NCBI GenBank assembly: GCA_934230685.1
Contig: CAKQFF010000113.1
Location: 1-6,205 of the forward strand
Direction of reading: 5' to 3'
DNA: 6,205 nt
Origin: an uncultured Prevotella sp.
GTDB taxonomy: Bacteria > Bacteroidota > Bacteroidia > Bacteroidales > Bacteroidaceae
In this document: positions 5,176 through 6,205 of the stretch, in pieces
Layout of the letters: the number at the start of each line of letters is the position of its first letter
Numbering within the stretch: the first letter of the stretch is position 1
Made by a program: the position numbers and the translations under genes
Notes under the pieces: model-generated
The model's input: only the letters and a program-made list of their open reading frames with translations
Told to the model about the DNA's origin: nothing
Databases searched by the model: none

Positions 5176-6205
5176 GTGAATATTCAAAAAATCTTATTGT
5201 GGTTTCTTCTCTTGGCAGGTGTGTTGTGCTCGTGTCAAGAGAAGAAATTTCATGTGTCCGTATCTCTCGATTCTTTTGCCGACATGGCAAACTCTGCCTA
5301 TAAGATAGATGCGGAAAAGATAGACGAGAATATCAACCGTGTGGTGATGGCAGACATCGACCGCGAGACAGCCGACATACATGCACGCCGCCACTATCTT
5401 AATGGTGGCCGACTGGTGTGGGTGACACGAGATGGCGTATCGGCAAAGGCCGACACTTTGGTGGCTTATCTTGCCACGGTCGACTCGATAGGTTTCTCGC
5501 GCGAGAGGTTCTGCTATTCAGCTCTTCTTGACGACCTGCGCCGAGTGCGCAGTCTTGATTTCGACACCCGTGCCGACAGCCGTAATAATATAAATAAGGT
5601 ATACGCCCGTTTGGAGTACAACCTTACCAAGGCTTTTTTGCGCTACACCGAAGGCATGCGCTTCGGATTCATGAATCCTTACGACGCGTTCAACCGTCTT
5701 GACGTGCGCGACAGAGACTCTGTGCGTGTCAGCTACCGTGCCTTGTATGATGTGCCCACCAAGCGTGCCGACAAGCAGTTTGTGGCTGAGGCTTTTGAGG
5801 TGATGGCAAAGGACGACGCATCGGTAGGGAAATTCCTCAAAGACTCACGCCCGGAAAATCCCATGTATCATACATTCCTAAAGCGCCTTGGCGAACCCTT
5901 GTCGCCAGACGAGCGCCGACTTGTGCTTTGCAATATGGAGCGCAGCCGCTGGCGACATGGCAACTATCCGCAGAATCACAAGAAATATGTGATTGTAAAC
6001 GTGCCATCCCTGCATCTTGACGCTGTCGACGGCGACGAGCATCTTACCATGCGCATAGGTCTGGGCAGTCTTGAAACCAAGACACCATTGCTCACAAGCA
6101 GCGTGAAACGCATGGACTTCAATCCACAATGGATTATCCCCAAGAGCATCGTCAAGAAAAGCGTGGCAAGACATGCTGGTGACGCTGGCTATTTTGAAAC
6201 CCGCC
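5176..6205 (+). CDS. L,D-transpeptidase, LdtD/YcbB type, lipoprotein form, N-terminal part (3' end outside window)
   Basis: Periplasmic enzyme expected to make 3-3 (meso-DAP to meso-DAP) crosslinks in peptidoglycan. The frame is open for 343 codons to the right edge. I chose the GTG at 5176 because it gives an ideal lipoprotein signal peptide (MNIQKILLWFLLLAGVLCSC), with lipobox LCSC and Cys20 lipidated. The frame is closed upstream by TAG at 5149-5151, the only other upstream option is TTG at 5161, and the first in-frame ATG (5284) would lose the signal. Residues about 75-175 fit the L,D-transpeptidase scaffold domain, including LTKAFLRYTEGMRFGFMNP (150-168). ERSRWRHG (255-262) leads into the YkuD catalytic domain: YVIVNVPSLHLDAV (271-284), TKTPLLTSSVKRMDFNPQWI (301-320) and IPKSIVKKSV (321-330), closely matching the pattern of E. 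coli LdtD. The catalytic Cys motif lies outside the window. It follows the small secreted protein, probably in one transcript. Confidence 0.9.
   Translation, partial: MNIQKILLWFLLLAGVLCSCQEKKFHVSVSLDSFADMANSAYKIDAEKIDENINRVVMADIDRETADIHARRHYLNGGRLVWVTRDGVSAKADTLVAYLATVDSIGFSRERFCYSALLDDLRRVRSLDFDTRADSRNNINKVYARLEYNLTKAFLRYTEGMRFGFMNPYDAFNRLDVRDRDSVRVSYRALYDVPTKRADKQFVAEAFEVMAKDDASVGKFLKDSRPENPMYHTFLKRLGEPLSPDERRLVLCNMERSRWRHGNYPQNHKKYVIVNVPSLHLDAVDGDEHLTMRIGLGSLETKTPLLTSSVKRMDFNPQWIIPKSIVKKSVARHAGDAGYFETR

Overview
The window looks like a chromosomal segment of a Bacteroidales bacterium, perhaps close to Prevotella or Muribaculaceae (genus not resolved). The evidence is four boxes matching the Bacteroidetes -7 promoter consensus TAnnTTTG in front of genes, little Shine-Dalgarno sequence, A/T-rich intergenic DNA between coding regions of about 50% GC, many signal peptides and lipoboxes, and a small protein ending in a module like a type IX secretion (T9SS) C-terminal domain.

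Layout: Bases 1-704 (minus strand) hold the N-terminal 234 residues of a secreted GH20 beta-N-acetylhexosaminidase that runs off the left edge. A 218-bp divergent intergenic region (705-922) carries a promoter box for each direction. Then, all on the plus strand: a SotB-type sugar-efflux MFS transporter (923-2119); a cluster with its own promoter and a leader hairpin, mazG (2271-3134), an unnamed two-part lipoprotein (3156-3737) and rnz for ribonuclease Z (3777-4697); and a second cluster with its own promoter, a 106-residue secreted protein (4827-5147) and the N-terminal 343 residues of an LdtD/YcbB-type L,D-transpeptidase with a lipoprotein signal (5176-6205, cut by the right edge). The hexosaminidase and transpeptidase fragments are open at the window edges and were translated by hand.

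Together: the middle cluster pairs housekeeping nucleotide-pool cleaning (MazG) and tRNA 3' maturation (RNase Z) with an envelope lipoprotein. The right cluster is about the cell envelope: peptidoglycan crosslinking next to a small exported protein. The left gene degrades amino-sugar glycans, and the divergent transporter exports sugars or drugs.

I found no mobile element, CRISPR array, RNA gene, phage gene or defence system, and no gene system I would call new. The most interesting items are small: the near-perfect 12-bp stem in the mazG leader, the 106-residue protein that is little more than a signal peptide plus a sorting-type domain, and a palindrome followed by a tandem 21-bp repeat around its promoter. 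No stretch longer than 300 bases lacks a gene.
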